Assembly: GCF_001258055.1 (NCBI RefSeq)
Contig: NZ_CVRM01000031.1
Span: forward strand, 412,574-476,573
DNA length: 64,000 nt
Direction: 5' to 3'
From: Phaeobacter italicus
Lineage (GTDB): Bacteria; Pseudomonadota; Alphaproteobacteria; Rhodobacterales; Rhodobacteraceae
The number at the start of each line of letters is the position of its first letter. The stretch's first letter is position 1. The notes beneath the pieces are model-generated. The model was given only the letters and a program-made list of their open reading frames with translations. It searched no databases and had not been told where the DNA came from. This document shows positions 63,112-64,000 of the stretch, in pieces. The position numbers and the translations under genes were made by a program.

Positions 63112-63951
63112 ATGGTTGTTGTGATGAAGCTCAAATACGTTGACGAACTCTCAGGGGGCCGCAAACGGTTCCGCAGGCGCTATCCGCAAGCTGTTGCCGA
63201 GGTGCTTGGCGAAAGCGTGTTTCAGGTAGCGATGAAGGCCCGCGAAGGGGCTGAGTTGTTCACCGAACACGCAAAGCTATTGGCTGAGTTTGAGAAGATC
63301 GTGGCAAAGGCCAAGCGTACAGCAGCCGAGCAGGGGCAGCTTTCACCCCTTGAGCACTGGCGAGAGAGCATCAAAGAGGCTGAGGCACTGGTGGCTGGCA
63401 TTCGCGGTGTTCGTGATGAGCATGAAGCTCGCCAAGTTCTGGCGGATGACCTGCGGGCACGGAAGGCCGACCCCATGCTCTATAAGGCTGTCGTTTCACC
63501 AGAAGCCGAAGAACCGCCGATTACCATGCAAGATGCAAAAGAGATCTATCGCGTCGAGCGCATGGCAGGCGCGCACGGGCGGAACCAAAAGAACCGCTTG
63601 GAACGGATATGCAGGCGTATTGAGAACTCCCTTGGCCCCCTGAACAAGATCGCTTTGGTGGACCTGAAGCGCGAACATGCTCGCAAACTGCGGGATGAGA
63701 TGCTTGCCACGAAGAAGAAGGATGGAACCTTTCTGTCGCCTTCCTCAGTTCGGCGTGAGTTGGACATGGTGCGCGCTATGGTCTCGGTCGCAATCACAGA
63801 GCATGACCTTCAAGGGAAAGCTCACAATCCCTTCGATGGGCTTGAAGTGGCGAAGGCCAATACAGCACCTGAAACAGAGTGGGATAAGCGCGACCCGCTG
63901 CCGCGTGACATCATTCTCGCAATGCGGGAACGTATGACGGGTAAGTGTTGA
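63112..63951 (+). pseudogene. Tyrosine recombinase/integrase, truncated C-terminally
   Basis: A 279-residue frame with the N-terminal arm-binding start MKLKYVDELSGGRKRFRRRYP and a core-binding helical region (PITMQDAKEIYR..., LVDLKREHARKLRDEM...). It stops at MRERMTGKC just where the catalytic domain should begin; no Arg-His-Arg-Tyr motifs follow. The last codons appear to be supplied by inserted DNA (see 63946). The ATG at 63112 has GGGGAC upstream; 63124 is an alternative. TTGGGACA / TTGGGGACA direct repeats at 63087 and 63097 may be integrase arm sites. Lying after tRNA-Leu, it marks an integrated element; it is now probably inactive. Confidence 0.82.
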
Positions 63952-64000
63952 TTGTCACTGAGAACTGACCCGGTATTTTCACCGAGATTTGACCCACCCT
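63946..64000 (+). mobile_element. Probable left end of an IS21-type insertion sequence (partial)
   Basis: From about 63946 the sequence changes. It begins TGTTGATTGTCACTGAG and carries two related 16-base blocks, cactgagaactgaccc (63956-63971) and caccgagatttgaccc (63980-63995), 13 of 16 identical and 24 bases apart. Repeated blocks just inside a TG-start end are characteristic of IS21-family elements. No transposase gene is yet in view; the element continues past the window edge. The exact boundary is uncertain by a few bases. Confidence 0.6.

Overview
The window reads as chromosome of an alphaproteobacterium of the Rhodobacteraceae, most likely a marine Roseobacter-group organism (inference). 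The grounds are high G+C, dense coding with short intergenic gaps, the gene order ctaC-ctaB-small membrane ORF-ctaG-ctaE-SURF1-thrC-M16 peptidase, FNR-type boxes ahead of both aa3 oxidase loci, a Hint-domain protein, tandem EamA transporters and paired Lrp regulators beside ilvC. No genus is claimed. Almost all of it is core housekeeping DNA; the only clear accessory DNA is the last ~1 kb.

Layout. 1-1 kb: end of a 3-oxoacid CoA-transferase operon (scoA, partial scoB). 1-8.2 kb: Hint-domain protein, topA, dprA, tldD. 8.2-16 kb: cytochrome aa3 oxidase subunits II and III with assembly factors (ctaC, ctaB, small ORF, ctaG, ctaE, SURF1), running into thrC, an M16 peptidase and a GNAT acetyltransferase. 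16-21.3 kb: FAD-linked oxidase, MFS carrier, fasciclin protein, and purine/MTA salvage (apt, mtnP). 21.4-23 kb: a frameshifted membrane-protein gene. 23.3-29.1 kb: SulP transporter, CatB-like acetyltransferase, flavin reductase, GNAT, EcsC, DUF1178 and SDR genes. 29.2-31 kb: a secreted trypsin-fold protein lacking all three catalytic residues. 31.3-35.1 kb: glyQ and glyS with two small genes between them. 35.2-42.1 kb: PPDK-like protein, SleB hydrolase, folB, folP, glmM. 42.2-48.5 kb: two paralogous EamA exporters, ilvC with divergent twin Lrp regulators, and a UbiH-family hydroxylase. 48.6-55.4 kb: HAD nucleotidase, GntR regulator, membrane glycosyltransferase with a GspE-N-like domain, carA, yqeY, prephenate dehydrogenase, DUF2244. 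55.6-58 kb: ctaD and a HIT protein. 58.4-62.8 kb: LuxR-like/alpha-beta hydrolase hybrid with degraded catalytic residues, lipB, peptidoglycan-binding exported protein. 62.9-64 kb: tRNA-Leu(GAG), then an integrase cut short by what looks like the end of an IS21-type element.

How the parts connect. The two oxidase loci (ctaC..ctaE and ctaD) lie about 45 kb apart but share perfect TTGAT-N4-ATCAA boxes upstream, which suggests joint oxygen control by an Fnr-type regulator. The most unusual proteins are two inactivated-enzyme scaffolds: the trypsin-like protein at 29.2-31.0 kb and the LuxR-like/hydrolase hybrid at 58.4-60.2 kb. At the right edge the tRNA-Leu plus truncated integrase marks the boundary of an integrated element that continues beyond the window. 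I found no CRISPR array, restriction system or complete prophage.
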